Counted from the first letter of the stretch, positions 43,766-52,998 are shown. The stretch: DNA of 64,000 nucleotides from Vibrio campbellii CAIM 519 = NBRC 15631 = ATCC 25920 (GCF_002163755.1 NZ_CP015863.1:1364001-1428000), one strand, 5' to 3'. Program-made: numbers and translations. The notes: generated by a model not told the origin, from the letters alone.

Positions 43766-45211
43766 TTAGTTTTGTTTTTCCTCTAGCGCCTCCGCTTCTT
43801 TCGCTATGGCTTTAACCATGCCTTTGAAGATAAACAGGTGAGCAGGCATCATCGCAAACCAGTAGAGTAAGCCCGGAAAGCCTTGTGGATGCCACCATGC
43901 AGTAATATCGAATTCACGCTCCTCACCGTCGTCTTTAATGGTGATTTCTAAACGACCAAGCCCTGGCCCTTTCATGCCAAAAAATAGCGAGAGGAACTGG
44001 TTCTCTTCGCAGCGAATGACTTTCCAAGAATCAATGAAATCACCCACTTTGAGCTCTGGGCCGGGAGGGGAAACACGAATGGGTTTTCCGCCACCAAAGA
44101 AGATATCGAGCCATTCTCGGGTGCGCCAAAGGATGTTAGCAAAGTAATAGCCTTTTTCAGGGCTACCGATCTTTTGTGCCACCTTCCAAAGTGATTCGGC
44201 AGAAGCTTTAGTCTTGATGCTCGCTCCCGCTTGTTTTGGATAGTACCCATAGCCCGGCTGCCAGCGTTTGAGTGCGGTAGGTTCGAAGCCCCAGACGTTA
44301 CTGCGTACAAAAGTGCCTTCCGTTGCGATCGTGTCCTCAACAGACTGCTCGTAGCTAATCAGCTGCTGTGGGAATCGCTGATGAATGGCTTTGGTATCGG
44401 CAATGTAGTCGTGTTCTAAACCTGCAAGTAACGCTTTACCGATATTTGCAGGAACCGATGTCACGATGGCCAACCAATACGATGCCATTTTAGGTGTCAG
44501 CAGTGGCGTAGACCAAAGTCGGTAAGGTTTCTTGGTGATCTTACAAATGACTTCAAATTGCTCACGATAACTTAATGTATCCGGACCGCCGACCTCGTAG
44601 ATTTCACTCTCTGTTGGTTTGGTTTCTGCCAGTTCAAGCAAATAATGATTCAGGTTGGGGAGGGCGATCGGGTTAGCTTTGGAATCTACCCATTTAGGCG
44701 CAATAAGAACCGGCAAATTGTAGACAAAGTCGCGCATGATCTCGAATGCCGCAGAACCGGGACCGATAATCACGCCTGCACGAAGTTCAGTAGCAGGCAC
44801 GCTAGCTTGACGAATGATCTTTCCCGTCGCTTTGCGTGCCGCTAAGTGTTGAGAGTTGCCAGTTTGAGGCTGAATCGCACTCAAGTAAATAACGTGTTTT
44901 ACACGACTTTTCTCAAGCGCATTTTTGAAGTTCTCTGCGAGGTTTAATTCGTATTCAACGAAGTCGTGGCCTTGCGCCATACCGTGCACAAGAAAGAACA
45001 CCAAATCAAAGTCATTCACCACTTCGAGCGTTGCTTGCGCATCCGCTAGATCGAGATAAGTAAGGGTGAGGTTAGGGTGTGGCTGAGTTCGGGATCCTAG
45101 ATAGTCAATATGACGCGCCGCTGCAGTGACAATGTAACCTTTGTCGAGCAGTTGTGGAAGAAGTTGTGAGCCAATGTAACCGGAAGCCCCAAGTACCAAC
45201 ACCTTTTTCAT
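43766..45211 (-). CDS. SDR-type NAD(P) epimerase fused to a DUF2867 domain
   Basis: 481 residues. The first ~290 form an atypical short-chain dehydrogenase (GASGYIGSQL at 8-17, conserved HVIYLSAIQP, LRAGVIIGPGSAAFE), followed by residues ~310-475 of DUF2867 (WRTREWLDIFFGGGKP, PGPELKVGDFIDSWKV, WWHPQGFPGLLYWFAMMPAHLFIF). Similar YjbI/YbjT-type proteins are common in Vibrio, associated with NAD(P) binding but no defined substrate. The C-terminal region is hydrophobic and could contact the membrane. Monocistronic, divergent from the MATE gene. Confidence 0.83.
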   Translation of the reverse strand: MKKVLVLGASGYIGSQLLPQLLDKGYIVTAAARHIDYLGSRTQPHPNLTLTYLDLADAQATLEVVNDFDLVFFLVHGMAQGHDFVEYELNLAENFKNALEKSRVKHVIYLSAIQPQTGNSQHLAARKATGKIIRQASVPATELRAGVIIGPGSAAFEIMRDFVYNLPVLIAPKWVDSKANPIALPNLNHYLLELAETKPTESEIYEVGGPDTLSYREQFEVICKITKKPYRLWSTPLLTPKMASYWLAIVTSVPANIGKALLAGLEHDYIADTKAIHQRFPQQLISYEQSVEDTIATEGTFVRSNVWGFEPTALKRWQPGYGYYPKQAGASIKTKASAESLWKVAQKIGSPEKGYYFANILWRTREWLDIFFGGGKPIRVSPPGPELKVGDFIDSWKVIRCEENQFLSLFFGMKGPGLGRLEITIKDDGEEREFDITAWWHPQGFPGLLYWFAMMPAHLFIFKGMVKAIAKEAEALEEKQN

Positions 45212-45306
45212 TCTGAGTCCTTTTTATTGCTGGTGGATTAGTCACCACTGGGTATAATCATGAGACACTTTTCCCTTTCTATCAATAAGTTGTCGACGGA
45301 GCGAGC

Positions 45307-46683
45307 ATGACTTTTTTTTCACAATTGATTACTCATGCTGATAAGTCGTTTTTACGTCGACTGTTTGCCATCGCATTACCTATTACTTTGCAGAGCATGA
45401 TGTTCTCTAGTCGAAGCTTGGTGGACGTTTTGATGCTAGGCCAGTTGGGTGAAGCGGAAATTGCAGCGGTCGGCGTTGCTGCAAGAGCGACCTTTGTAAC
45501 CACGATTATGCTCCTGGGTGTGACAACGGGTGGTGCGCTGCTAACGGCACAATATTGGGGAGCGGGCGATAAAGTCGGAGTTCGCCAAAGCACGTCATTG
45601 ACTTGGATGATCTCCATGGTGTTCGCTGCTTTCACTGTCGTGTTGTTCGTACTCTTCCCTGAACCAATTATGCGCCTAACGACGGATTCAGAGGAAGTGA
45701 TTCGTCTTGGAGCCGACTATTTGGTGATTTCATCGGTTAGTATGTTCGCTGTAGCTTGTGTCGCGAGTATGGCTGTAGGCTTACGTGCCATGCATCAACC
45801 TGGGCTCAGTACTTTCTTTAGCGGCATTGGTATTGCGTCTAACATCTTCCTTAACTGGGTGCTGATTTTCGGTAAATTTGGCTTTCCTCCAATGGGGATT
45901 AAAGGTGCTGCGATCGCGACAGTGATCAGTGGCGCAATAGAGGTCACATGTCTATTCAGTTACTTGTGGTTTAAAAAACACATCATCGCGTTTGGATGGG
46001 ATGATATTCGTGCCAGTTTGGTGTTGGATAAAATCACACGTTTCTTAAAGTTATCTCTTCCCACTACATTTAACTTCCTTGCTTGGGCTGGCGGTTTGTT
46101 TGCCTATCACGCCATTATGGGGCAGGCAGGAGTGCAAGGCTTGGCTGCTTTATCAGTGATGACACCGGTTGAGTCGATTGCTCTGGCTATGATGATAGGT
46201 TCATCCAATGCGGCAGCTGTTTTAGTGGGCAACCAATTAGGCGCGAAGCAGTTTGGTCCGGTTTACTACCAAGCGTGGGCAACTGTCTTCCTGAATGTAG
46301 CCATCGCCATTGTTGTCGCTATTTTGCTTCTACTCTCCAACCAACTTATTCTCGATGCATTCAGCGCACTGACACCAGAAACTCGGCACCTTGCTGAGCA
46401 GTTTATGGTGATTCTCGCTATTGGTGTGATTCTGCGCTCCGTGCCTATGATGGCCATTGTTGGTGTGTTACGCGCAGGTGGGGATGTGAAGTTCTGTTTG
46501 TATCAGGATCTGATCGCACAATGGGTGATCGGCATCCCTCTCGCTGCCTTTGGTGCAATCTACCTTGGTTTTGAGCCGCAATGGGTTTATCTCCTGTTTT
46601 TGACCGAAGAAGTGGTGAAGTGGGGAACGTGTTTTCAACGTATGGCGAGCAAGAAATGGATGAAAAATTTGATCGAGGCTTGA
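45307..46683 (+). CDS. MATE-family multidrug exporter
   Basis: 458 residues with twelve membrane helices. Pseudo-repeat of two six-helix halves: LPITLQSMMFSSRSLVDVLMLGQLG at the start and LPTTFNFLAWAGGLFAYHAIMG after residue ~250. The conserved VATRATF-like block (AAVGVAARATFVTTIMLLGV) is present. Of the NorM/DinF kind; sodium or proton driven. Substrates unknown; no operon partner. A TATAAT-like promoter overlapping the divergent start of the SDR gene sits near 45255. Confidence 0.85.
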   Translation: MTFFSQLITHADKSFLRRLFAIALPITLQSMMFSSRSLVDVLMLGQLGEAEIAAVGVAARATFVTTIMLLGVTTGGALLTAQYWGAGDKVGVRQSTSLTWMISMVFAAFTVVLFVLFPEPIMRLTTDSEEVIRLGADYLVISSVSMFAVACVASMAVGLRAMHQPGLSTFFSGIGIASNIFLNWVLIFGKFGFPPMGIKGAAIATVISGAIEVTCLFSYLWFKKHIIAFGWDDIRASLVLDKITRFLKLSLPTTFNFLAWAGGLFAYHAIMGQAGVQGLAALSVMTPVESIALAMMIGSSNAAAVLVGNQLGAKQFGPVYYQAWATVFLNVAIAIVVAILLLLSNQLILDAFSALTPETRHLAEQFMVILAIGVILRSVPMMAIVGVLRAGGDVKFCLYQDLIAQWVIGIPLAAFGAIYLGFEPQWVYLLFLTEEVVKWGTCFQRMASKKWMKNLIEA

Positions 46684-46811
46684 GTGGTGTTTCGAGACAA
46701 GTTGCATTTGTACCCTGATAGTGTGATCAACTATTCAAAATACTTCCTACCAACAGCATTTTAGTGTAGATTCTGATTCCAATTTTACACACCATTTGAG
46801 CGGCAAAATCA

Positions 46812-47483
46812 ATGTTAAAACTGTCAGACCTATGTAAAGGCTATGTAGACGGGGGAGAATTTTATCCTGTACTGCAAGGGGCGGAATTAACATTACAACA
46901 AGGTGAACAAGTTGCATTAATGGGGGAGAGTGGATCAGGTAAAAGTACCTTACTTAACTTGATCGCAGGTCTAGATACTGCTGATTCAGGCGAGATACAG
47001 TACCCAAGTTTCGCCATGCACAGCGCTCCAGAGCACCTTAGAACACTTTACCGCCGCAACAACATTGGTAATATCTTCCAGCAGTTCAACCTGCTTCCTA
47101 CCTTGAATATCGCTGACAACATCCGTTTCTGCCGCCAATTAAAAGGCTTGCCAGAAGACAAAGGCTTGTGGCGTCAAATTCTTTCTGCTCTCGACCTTAT
47201 GCCGCTTTTAGGTCGTTACCCTGAAGAAGTGTCCGGTGGTCAGCAACAACGTGCTGCGATTGCTCGTGCGTTGTATATGGAACCGAAAATTCTGCTTGCC
47301 GATGAACCAACAGGTAGCTTGGATGAGCGCAATGCCGAAGCGGTAATGCGCTTACTTACGAGCCTAGCCCGCCAGTTAGAGTGTACTTTGTTGCTGGTTA
47401 CTCACAGTGAAAAGGTGGCAGAACACATGGAAGGTCGAATCCGTCTTCAAGGAGGACAGCTGCATGTTATGGCCCGTAGTTAA
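46812..47483 (+). CDS. ABC transporter ATP-binding protein, LolD/MacB type
   Basis: 223 residues. Walker A GESGSGKST (38-46), Q-loop FQQFNLLP, signature SGGQQQRAAIARAL, Walker B ILLADEPTGSLDE and switch VTHSEKVA. The LADEPTGSLD form and small size are typical of FtsX/MacB-associated ATPases that drive mechanotransmission or lipoprotein extraction rather than import. It overlaps the next gene by 20 nt. First gene of a three-gene operon with an FtsX-like permease and an AttH-domain protein. Confidence 0.88.
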   Translation: MLKLSDLCKGYVDGGEFYPVLQGAELTLQQGEQVALMGESGSGKSTLLNLIAGLDTADSGEIQYPSFAMHSAPEHLRTLYRRNNIGNIFQQFNLLPTLNIADNIRFCRQLKGLPEDKGLWRQILSALDLMPLLGRYPEEVSGGQQQRAAIARALYMEPKILLADEPTGSLDERNAEAVMRLLTSLARQLECTLLLVTHSEKVAEHMEGRIRLQGGQLHVMARS

Positions 47484-49917
47484 GGCACTACTCGGTCACT
47501 ACCGCCGCTATCCACTTCAAATTATTCTTGTTTGGCTTGGTTTAACCCTTGGAGTGTCACTCCTTGTTGGTGTTACTTCTATTAACCAACACGCGAAACA
47601 GAGCTACGAAACCGGTGAGAAACTTTTTTCAAACCCTTTGCCTTACCGTATTCGTACTAAGCATTCTGCTAATAAAATCCCCCAAGGCTTTTATATCCAA
47701 TTGCGTCGTGCTGGTTTCAACCAATGTGCGCCGTTTGATATTCTCCACCTTGATACGGAAGCCGACCTGAGCTTGATGTTGGTCGGTGTCGATCCCGTCG
47801 CCTTATTGCCTCTACAGCAGGGTAAATCGCTCAAAGACCTACCGATGCTGTCTTTAATGAAGCCTCCTTATCCTATCCTTGCAAGCCAAGACTTGGCTGC
47901 GCACATGCAATGGAGCGATGGCGACTTTATTCAACTCAATGATGGCAGTCGACTTGGGCCACTAAAAGTCGACTCAGATAACCTGCTCTCCGGCACTCGC
48001 CTTGTAACCGATATTTCTCTGCTTCGTATGCTTAAGCGCAGCTCTGGTTTGTCTGCCATCGCCTGTGGCGAAATGCCAGAAGAGAAAATACTGGCTCTCA
48101 AGAACATGCTACCTAACGGTATGACGCTGGTGCGTAACAGCCGTACTGAACTAGAGTCTTTAACGAAAGCATTTCACATGAACTTGACGGCGATGGGCAT
48201 GCTGTCGTTCTTAGTGGGTTTGTTCATCTTCTACCAAGCAATGTCACTGTCGTTTATTCAGCGCCAGCGCTTGGTCGGCATACTTCGCCAAACCGGTGTC
48301 AATGGTATGCAGCTCGCCCAAGCTTTGATGCTTGAACTGACCATTCTTGTGTTGGTTGCATGGGCATGTGGTAACTTCTTTGGCCTTATCTTAGCGAATG
48401 AGCTGATCCCTGCTGTTTCGTCGAGCTTGAGCGATCTTTACGACGCCAATGTTGGCCTAACAATTGGCTGGTCATGGGAATCGAGCTTATATAGCTTAGT
48501 GATGTCAGCAATGGGGGCACTCATTTCGTGTCTTTGGCCGCTGATTCGTCTGCTGAAATCGCAACCGATTCGCCTTTCTTCCCGCTTATCTCTGATGCGT
48601 TTTGCTGGACGTGAGTTCTCTTGGCAAGCATTTGCGGCTTGTGCTTTCTGTGTCGCCGCCGTAGCCGTGTACCAAGCACCTAAAACACAAGAGTCGGGTT
48701 TTGCTATTATTGCCCTGATGCTAATCAGTGTGGCCTTGTTTATGCCATTTTTGATGTGGCACATGTTCCAAAGTTTTTCTTACTCACTACGCTGGGTGCG
48801 TGTGCGCTGGTTCTTCGCTGATGCGGCTGCGAGCATGAGTTACCGTGGCGTTGCGACGATGGCGTTTATGCTCGCCTTGGCAGCAAATATTGGTGTGGAA
48901 ACCATGGTTGGTAGCTTCCGTGATACGACGGATAAATGGTTAAGCCAACGCCTAGCCGCCGACCTCTATATTTACCCGACGAACAACTCAGCAGCACGCA
49001 TGAGCGCTTGGTTGAAAGAACAACCTGAAGTAGACGCTGTCTGGTGGCGTTGGGAAAAAGACGTCCCAACGGAACGTGGTGCATTGCAAGTAGTGAGTAC
49101 TGGTTCCTCAGAAGGAGAGCTGGACTCTCTTACTGTGAAGCTTGGTGTGCCGAACTATTGGTATCACTTGCATCATTCGAAGAGCTTAATGGTGAGCGAA
49201 TCCATGGCTTTGAAGCTCGATATTCGCCCGGGTGACTATATTGATCTCCAGCCTCCATTAGGTGGAGGGTGGCAAGTCGTTGGTGTGTATTACGACTACG
49301 GTAACCCGTACAACCAAGTTATGATGTCGCATCGTAATTGGCTGTACGCGTTTGCAGGCTCAGGTAATGTAGGGCTTGGCGTTTTGGTGAAGGACAACGT
49401 TAACGGAGAGGGCTTGAAGCGTCGTCTAGGAAACGTTTTCCGTTTGCCTCAGGACCGAGTGTTCGACAACAACAATATCTATAACCAAGCCATGCGCGTG
49501 TTTGATCATACTTTTGCTATTGCGGGAACGCTAGGTAACATCACTTTGATTATCGCCGTATTTGGATTGTTCTTCGCAACGCTAGCGGGCGAGTTTTCTC
49601 GTCAACGACATTTCTCATTGCTACGTTGTATGGGCGTTTCCGGTAAAGAATTGGTGATGTTAGGAGGCCTTCAGTTGTTTGCCTTCGGTATGATCTCCGC
49701 CATTATTGCTGTACCACTGGGTTTAGCACTGGCACATCTGATCGTTGATATCATTATTGAGCAATCATTCGGTTGGTCGCTGGAGCTGCAAACCATTCCT
49801 TGGGAGTACGCTCAAACTATCGCTTGGGCAATGCTGGCCATTATGATCGCTGGTGCGCTACCAGTGATTAGAATGATTAAGAGCACGCCAATGAAGTCAT
49901 TGAGGGATGCGCTGTAG
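47464..49917 (+). CDS. FtsX-like ABC permease, long form
   Basis: 817 residues from the ATG at 47464, just after GGAGG; the frame is open earlier (47407) but those codons overlap the ATPase gene. One N-terminal helix, then ~200 periplasmic residues, an FtsX-type helix block (about 245-390), two more helices, a second periplasmic domain (about 500-670) and a terminal FtsX block (about 690-815, ending RMIKSTPMKSLRDAL). This is the layout of the YbbP/PA-type long permeases without a binding protein. Cargo unknown; the AttH partner hints at a secreted or lipid-linked product. Confidence 0.83.
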   Translation: MLWPVVKALLGHYRRYPLQIILVWLGLTLGVSLLVGVTSINQHAKQSYETGEKLFSNPLPYRIRTKHSANKIPQGFYIQLRRAGFNQCAPFDILHLDTEADLSLMLVGVDPVALLPLQQGKSLKDLPMLSLMKPPYPILASQDLAAHMQWSDGDFIQLNDGSRLGPLKVDSDNLLSGTRLVTDISLLRMLKRSSGLSAIACGEMPEEKILALKNMLPNGMTLVRNSRTELESLTKAFHMNLTAMGMLSFLVGLFIFYQAMSLSFIQRQRLVGILRQTGVNGMQLAQALMLELTILVLVAWACGNFFGLILANELIPAVSSSLSDLYDANVGLTIGWSWESSLYSLVMSAMGALISCLWPLIRLLKSQPIRLSSRLSLMRFAGREFSWQAFAACAFCVAAVAVYQAPKTQESGFAIIALMLISVALFMPFLMWHMFQSFSYSLRWVRVRWFFADAAASMSYRGVATMAFMLALAANIGVETMVGSFRDTTDKWLSQRLAADLYIYPTNNSAARMSAWLKEQPEVDAVWWRWEKDVPTERGALQVVSTGSSEGELDSLTVKLGVPNYWYHLHHSKSLMVSESMALKLDIRPGDYIDLQPPLGGGWQVVGVYYDYGNPYNQVMMSHRNWLYAFAGSGNVGLGVLVKDNVNGEGLKRRLGNVFRLPQDRVFDNNNIYNQAMRVFDHTFAIAGTLGNITLIIAVFGLFFATLAGEFSRQRHFSLLRCMGVSGKELVMLGGLQLFAFGMISAIIAVPLGLALAHLIVDIIIEQSFGWSLELQTIPWEYAQTIAWAMLAIMIAGALPVIRMIKSTPMKSLRDAL

Positions 49918-51041
49918 TGAAAAACATGAAACCCAAAAAGCGATTATCTCTTTCGGTATTGTTGTGTATCGTTGCAATCACGATGACTGGCGTAGCATTG
50001 TATTTGACACTTTGGGCGGAAGCGACCGCAACTGAGCAAGGTGAGATCAGCGATGTACTCAAACGTGAAAGTAAGACGGTTTTCGAACCAGTCCTACCTG
50101 ATGAGCATGTATCGCTACCCGATGATTTCCGTTTTCACCCAGATTACCAGCATGAGTGGTGGAACTACTTTGCTAAGGTTCAGGACAAGCACGGCAAAGT
50201 GTACAACATTCAATGGAGCTATTTCCGCGTAGCGACAGACGAACGTGATACTCGAGGTTGGCAGAACCCACACTTATTTATTGCCCACATTGTGATTAGT
50301 AATGGCTCTCACGTATGGAAAGAGCAGCGCGTCGCCCGTGGTGGTATTGGCCAAGCTGGGATGACCAATCGTCCGTTCCGTTTGTGGATTGATAACTGGA
50401 ATTGGCGTGCTCTTGGTTCAACACCATTCCCAGGCAATCTGGATGTCGCCACTGACGCTTTTGCCCTCGATTTGAATACAACAACCAGCGGTCCATTTGT
50501 GGTGAACGGTGATAAAGGGTTTCAGGTTAAGCATGCCCTTCAATCGATAGCCTCTTTCAGCTTCAGCGCGCCTTTCTTGAATGTGAAAGGGACGCTTACC
50601 CTTAATGGTCGTGAGATCCCTGTTTCTGGCTCAGCCTGGACGCAGAAAGAGTGGGGAAGTGGCCTGATTGGCGAAGGCCAGCAAGGCTGGGATTGGTTTG
50701 TGTTTAACCTTGATGATGGGCGAGCGCTTACAGTAAGTCGTTATCGTCACAATGGTCAGGTTCCTCACCTCTTCGGTACGTTGTCAACGCGCTCTGGAAA
50801 AGTCATCAATCTAACTGATAGAGACATCACGATGACGCCACTGCACGTCACCAATCTTTCTAATGGAAGAAGATTACCTCTCCAATGGATTATTAACGTT
50901 CCCGAGCAGAACATAAATTTGACGACGAGAATCATAAAATCGGACATGTGGTTGCCGTTTGTGATTCCTTATTGGGAAGGCCCGATACTCGCATCCGGTT
51001 CTAATGAAGCTTGGGGATTTATGCAGCTCACCGGTTATTAA
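49917..51041 (+). CDS. AttH/CrtC-like lipocalin-fold protein
   Basis: 374 residues from a GTG that overlaps the permease stop (TAGTGA); GAGGGA is upstream. One N-terminal membrane helix (about 12-33) anchors a periplasmic domain. FHPDYQHEWWNYFAKVQ and WAWDWFVFNL-like blocks (here GWDWFVFNLDDGRALTV) belong to the AttH/carotenoid 1,2-hydratase-related lipocalin-like family. It probably binds or modifies the hydrophobic cargo of the linked ABC system, which is inference. Last gene of the operon, closed by the terminator at 51057. Confidence 0.82.
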   Translation: MKNMKPKKRLSLSVLLCIVAITMTGVALYLTLWAEATATEQGEISDVLKRESKTVFEPVLPDEHVSLPDDFRFHPDYQHEWWNYFAKVQDKHGKVYNIQWSYFRVATDERDTRGWQNPHLFIAHIVISNGSHVWKEQRVARGGIGQAGMTNRPFRLWIDNWNWRALGSTPFPGNLDVATDAFALDLNTTTSGPFVVNGDKGFQVKHALQSIASFSFSAPFLNVKGTLTLNGREIPVSGSAWTQKEWGSGLIGEGQQGWDWFVFNLDDGRALTVSRYRHNGQVPHLFGTLSTRSGKVINLTDRDITMTPLHVTNLSNGRRLPLQWIINVPEQNINLTTRIIKSDMWLPFVIPYWEGPILASGSNEAWGFMQLTGY

Positions 51042-51056
51042 ACAGAACAGAAAAGG

Positions 51057-51079
51057 CCACCCAGTTGGGTGGTTTTTTT
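51057..51079 (+). terminator. intrinsic terminator of the ABC/AttH operon
   Basis: CCACCCA / TGGGTGG around GT, followed by seven T; 15 nt past the AttH-gene stop. Confidence 0.85.
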
Positions 51080-51233
51080 GGTAATGAAACCCGCAATTTT
51101 CGGTGTAAAACCGCACGTTAATCACGAAAATTCATCAGATATTATACTAACTTAATAGTAGTCTATGTGAATAGATTGAGCTTATAAGGAGATAGGCAGG
51201 TCTTGTAAAAAAATATGTTCTTGTTGAAAAATA

Positions 51234-51266
51234 CGATTTTTCGTATACGAAATATCGGAAAAATCG
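51234..51266. promoter_or_regulatory. nested palindrome upstream of nhaA
   Basis: Arms CGATTTTTC / GAAAAATCG spaced 15 bp, overlapping a perfect 14-bp palindrome TTTCGTATACGAAA (51239-51252). It lies ~110 nt upstream of the nhaA start and has no terminator shape. NhaR is one candidate binder, not shown. Confidence 0.4.
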
Positions 51267-51372
51267 AAGTTTAAACTCTAAACAAGCGATTATTCTTACA
51301 TTTTCTTCAGCTATAAACTCTCATCATTCTTTGTTACTCGTTTATTAAGATAATAAATATAAGGGCGAAACC

Positions 51373-52548
51373 ATGAACGATGTCATTCGTGACTTTTTTA
51401 AAATGGAATCCGCAGGCGGTATCCTTCTTGTAATTGCAGCTGCAATTGCTATGACCATTGCAAACTCACCGCTTGGCGAAAGTTATCAAGCGATGCTGCA
51501 TACTTATGTATTTGGTATGTCAGTATCTCACTGGATTAATGACGGCTTGATGGCCGTGTTCTTCCTATTAATTGGCCTTGAAGTAAAGCGTGAGCTACTT
51601 GAAGGTGCACTAAAATCTAAAGAAACCGCGATCTTCCCTGCTATTGCAGCTGTAGGTGGTATGTTAGCACCAGCACTGGTTTATGTGGCTTTCAACGCCG
51701 GTGACCCAGAGGCTATCTCTGGCTGGGCTATTCCAGCTGCAACAGACATTGCCTTTGCGCTTGGTATCATGGCGCTTCTTGGTAAGCGTGTGCCAATCAG
51801 CTTGAAAGTATTCCTTCTAGCATTGGCTATTATTGATGACCTTGGTGTCGTGGTTATCATCGCGTTGTTCTACACAGGCGATCTATCAACGATGGCATTA
51901 CTTGTTGGCTTTGTCATGACCGGTGTGTTGTTCATGCTGAACGCCAAAGAGGTCACTAAGCTGACGCCATATATGATCGTAGGTGCGATACTATGGCTTG
52001 CTGTACTTAAATCAGGAGTTCACGCAACACTTGCTGGCGTAGTAATTGGTTTTGCTATTCCACTTAAAGGCAAGAAAGGCGAGCATTCTCCACTGAAACA
52101 CATGGAGCACGCACTTCATTCATACGTAGCGTTCGGTATTCTTCCTTTGTTTGCTTTTACAAACGCGGGTATCTCGCTAGAGGGTGTATCGATGTCAGGT
52201 CTGACTTCAATGCTACCGCTAGGTATCGCTCTGGGCCTATTGGTTGGTAAACCGCTGGGTATCTTCACATTCAGCTGGGCTGCTGTGAAACTGGGTATCG
52301 CAAAACTGCCTCAGGGCGTTAACTTTATCCATATCTTTGCAGTGTCGGTTCTTTGTGGTATCGGTTTCACGATGTCAATTTTCATCTCATCGCTAGCGTT
52401 TGCTAACGTAAGCCCTGAGTTTGATACCTACGCTCGATTGGGCATCTTGATGGGCTCAACGACCGCAGCGATTATTGGCTATGCACTACTGCACTTCTCA
52501 TTGCCTAAGAAAGCGGTAGAAGAAGCCGCAAGCGAGAAAAAAGCGTAA
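51373..52548 (+). CDS. nhaA: Na+/H+ antiporter NhaA
   Basis: 391 residues, close to the E. coli length of 388, with about twelve membrane helices. The paired aspartates that bind sodium are in LALAIIDDLGVVVI (about residues 155-156), and the helix-IV PAATDIAFALGIM block is intact. NhaA extrudes sodium in exchange for protons and supports growth at high salt and alkaline pH, fitting a marine vibrio. Monocistronic, with a strong terminator. A 331-bp upstream region with a nested palindrome suggests regulation. Confidence 0.95.
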   Translation: MNDVIRDFFKMESAGGILLVIAAAIAMTIANSPLGESYQAMLHTYVFGMSVSHWINDGLMAVFFLLIGLEVKRELLEGALKSKETAIFPAIAAVGGMLAPALVYVAFNAGDPEAISGWAIPAATDIAFALGIMALLGKRVPISLKVFLLALAIIDDLGVVVIIALFYTGDLSTMALLVGFVMTGVLFMLNAKEVTKLTPYMIVGAILWLAVLKSGVHATLAGVVIGFAIPLKGKKGEHSPLKHMEHALHSYVAFGILPLFAFTNAGISLEGVSMSGLTSMLPLGIALGLLVGKPLGIFTFSWAAVKLGIAKLPQGVNFIHIFAVSVLCGIGFTMSIFISSLAFANVSPEFDTYARLGILMGSTTAAIIGYALLHFSLPKKAVEEAASEKKA

Positions 52549-52570
52549 GCTAAGAGAGAATAATTTACCG

Positions 52571-52597
52571 AAAGCCTCCCGACTGGGAGGCTTTTTT
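52571..52597 (+). terminator. intrinsic terminator after nhaA
   Basis: AAAGCCTCCC / GGGAGGCTTT around GACT, then T-tract. Confidence 0.9.
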
Positions 52598-52661
52598 GTA
52601 TCTGTAGATTGGTGAAGTTTGCACAACACAAAGCTCATCCAAAGGGGAGCTCAAATGACAG

Positions 52662-52795
52662 GCGAAAAAAAGCCCAGACTAAAAAATGTCTGGGCGGATA
52701 CAAACATAGGAGTTAATAAGAAAAAGCAGCGATGTAGCAACTAGATAGAAACAAGTTTGACGGCCTGAAAAACTTTGAATGCCCTAGTTGTTACA
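52662..52795 (-). ncRNA. candidate structured small RNA
   Basis: Minus-strand terminator GCCCAGAC / GTCTGGGC with a seven-T tail (52665-52695) has no gene upstream. Before it lies a nested stem: CTAGTTG with CAACTAG (52784-52790, 52738-52744), enclosing CAAAGTTT with AAACTTG. A TTGGAA-16-TACTGT promoter ends at 52793. Expected RNA about 120 nt. A predicted start near 52786 would trim the outer stem, so the exact 5' end is uncertain. Confidence 0.4.
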
Positions 52796-52862
52796 GTAAT
52801 TCAGACCGGGCTAATTCCAAACAGTTCCATTTTTTTTAGAAGTTTTTTCACAAAATAATATT

Positions 52863-52888
52863 CGCTTTAAATTCATTCCCTTAAAGCG
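52863..52888. promoter_or_regulatory. 8+8 dyad in the psrA-fadE regulatory region
   Basis: CGCTTTAA / TTAAAGCG spaced 10 bp, between the small-RNA promoter and the FadR-like site. Possible additional operator. Confidence 0.3.
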
Positions 52889-52901
52889 CTACTTTTCTTT
52901 C

Positions 52902-52912
52902 TGGTCAGACCA
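52902..52912. promoter_or_regulatory. FadR-like operator
   Basis: TGGTCAGACCA, a perfect match to the FadR core TGGTC-N-GACCA, 28 bp upstream of the -35 element of the psrA-like/fadE operon. FadR represses fatty acid degradation genes and is released by long-chain acyl-CoA. Confidence 0.7.
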
Positions 52913-52939
52913 ATGCGTGAAAGTGTGATGTTAATCATT

Positions 52940-52983
52940 TGTTAATCTCAGGTTTCGGGAGTATATTTTCAAACAGTTGTTTA
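52940..52983 (+). promoter_or_regulatory. psrA-fadE promoter with PsrA-like operator
   Basis: TTGTTA and TATATT separated by 17 bp (52940-52968), followed by CAAACAGTTGTTT (52971-52983), which fits the PsrA pattern (G/C)AAAC-N2-4-GTTT(G/C) except its last base. Position near +1 suits autorepression. Confidence 0.6.
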
Positions 52984-52998
52984 ATACGAGTGATTGAA

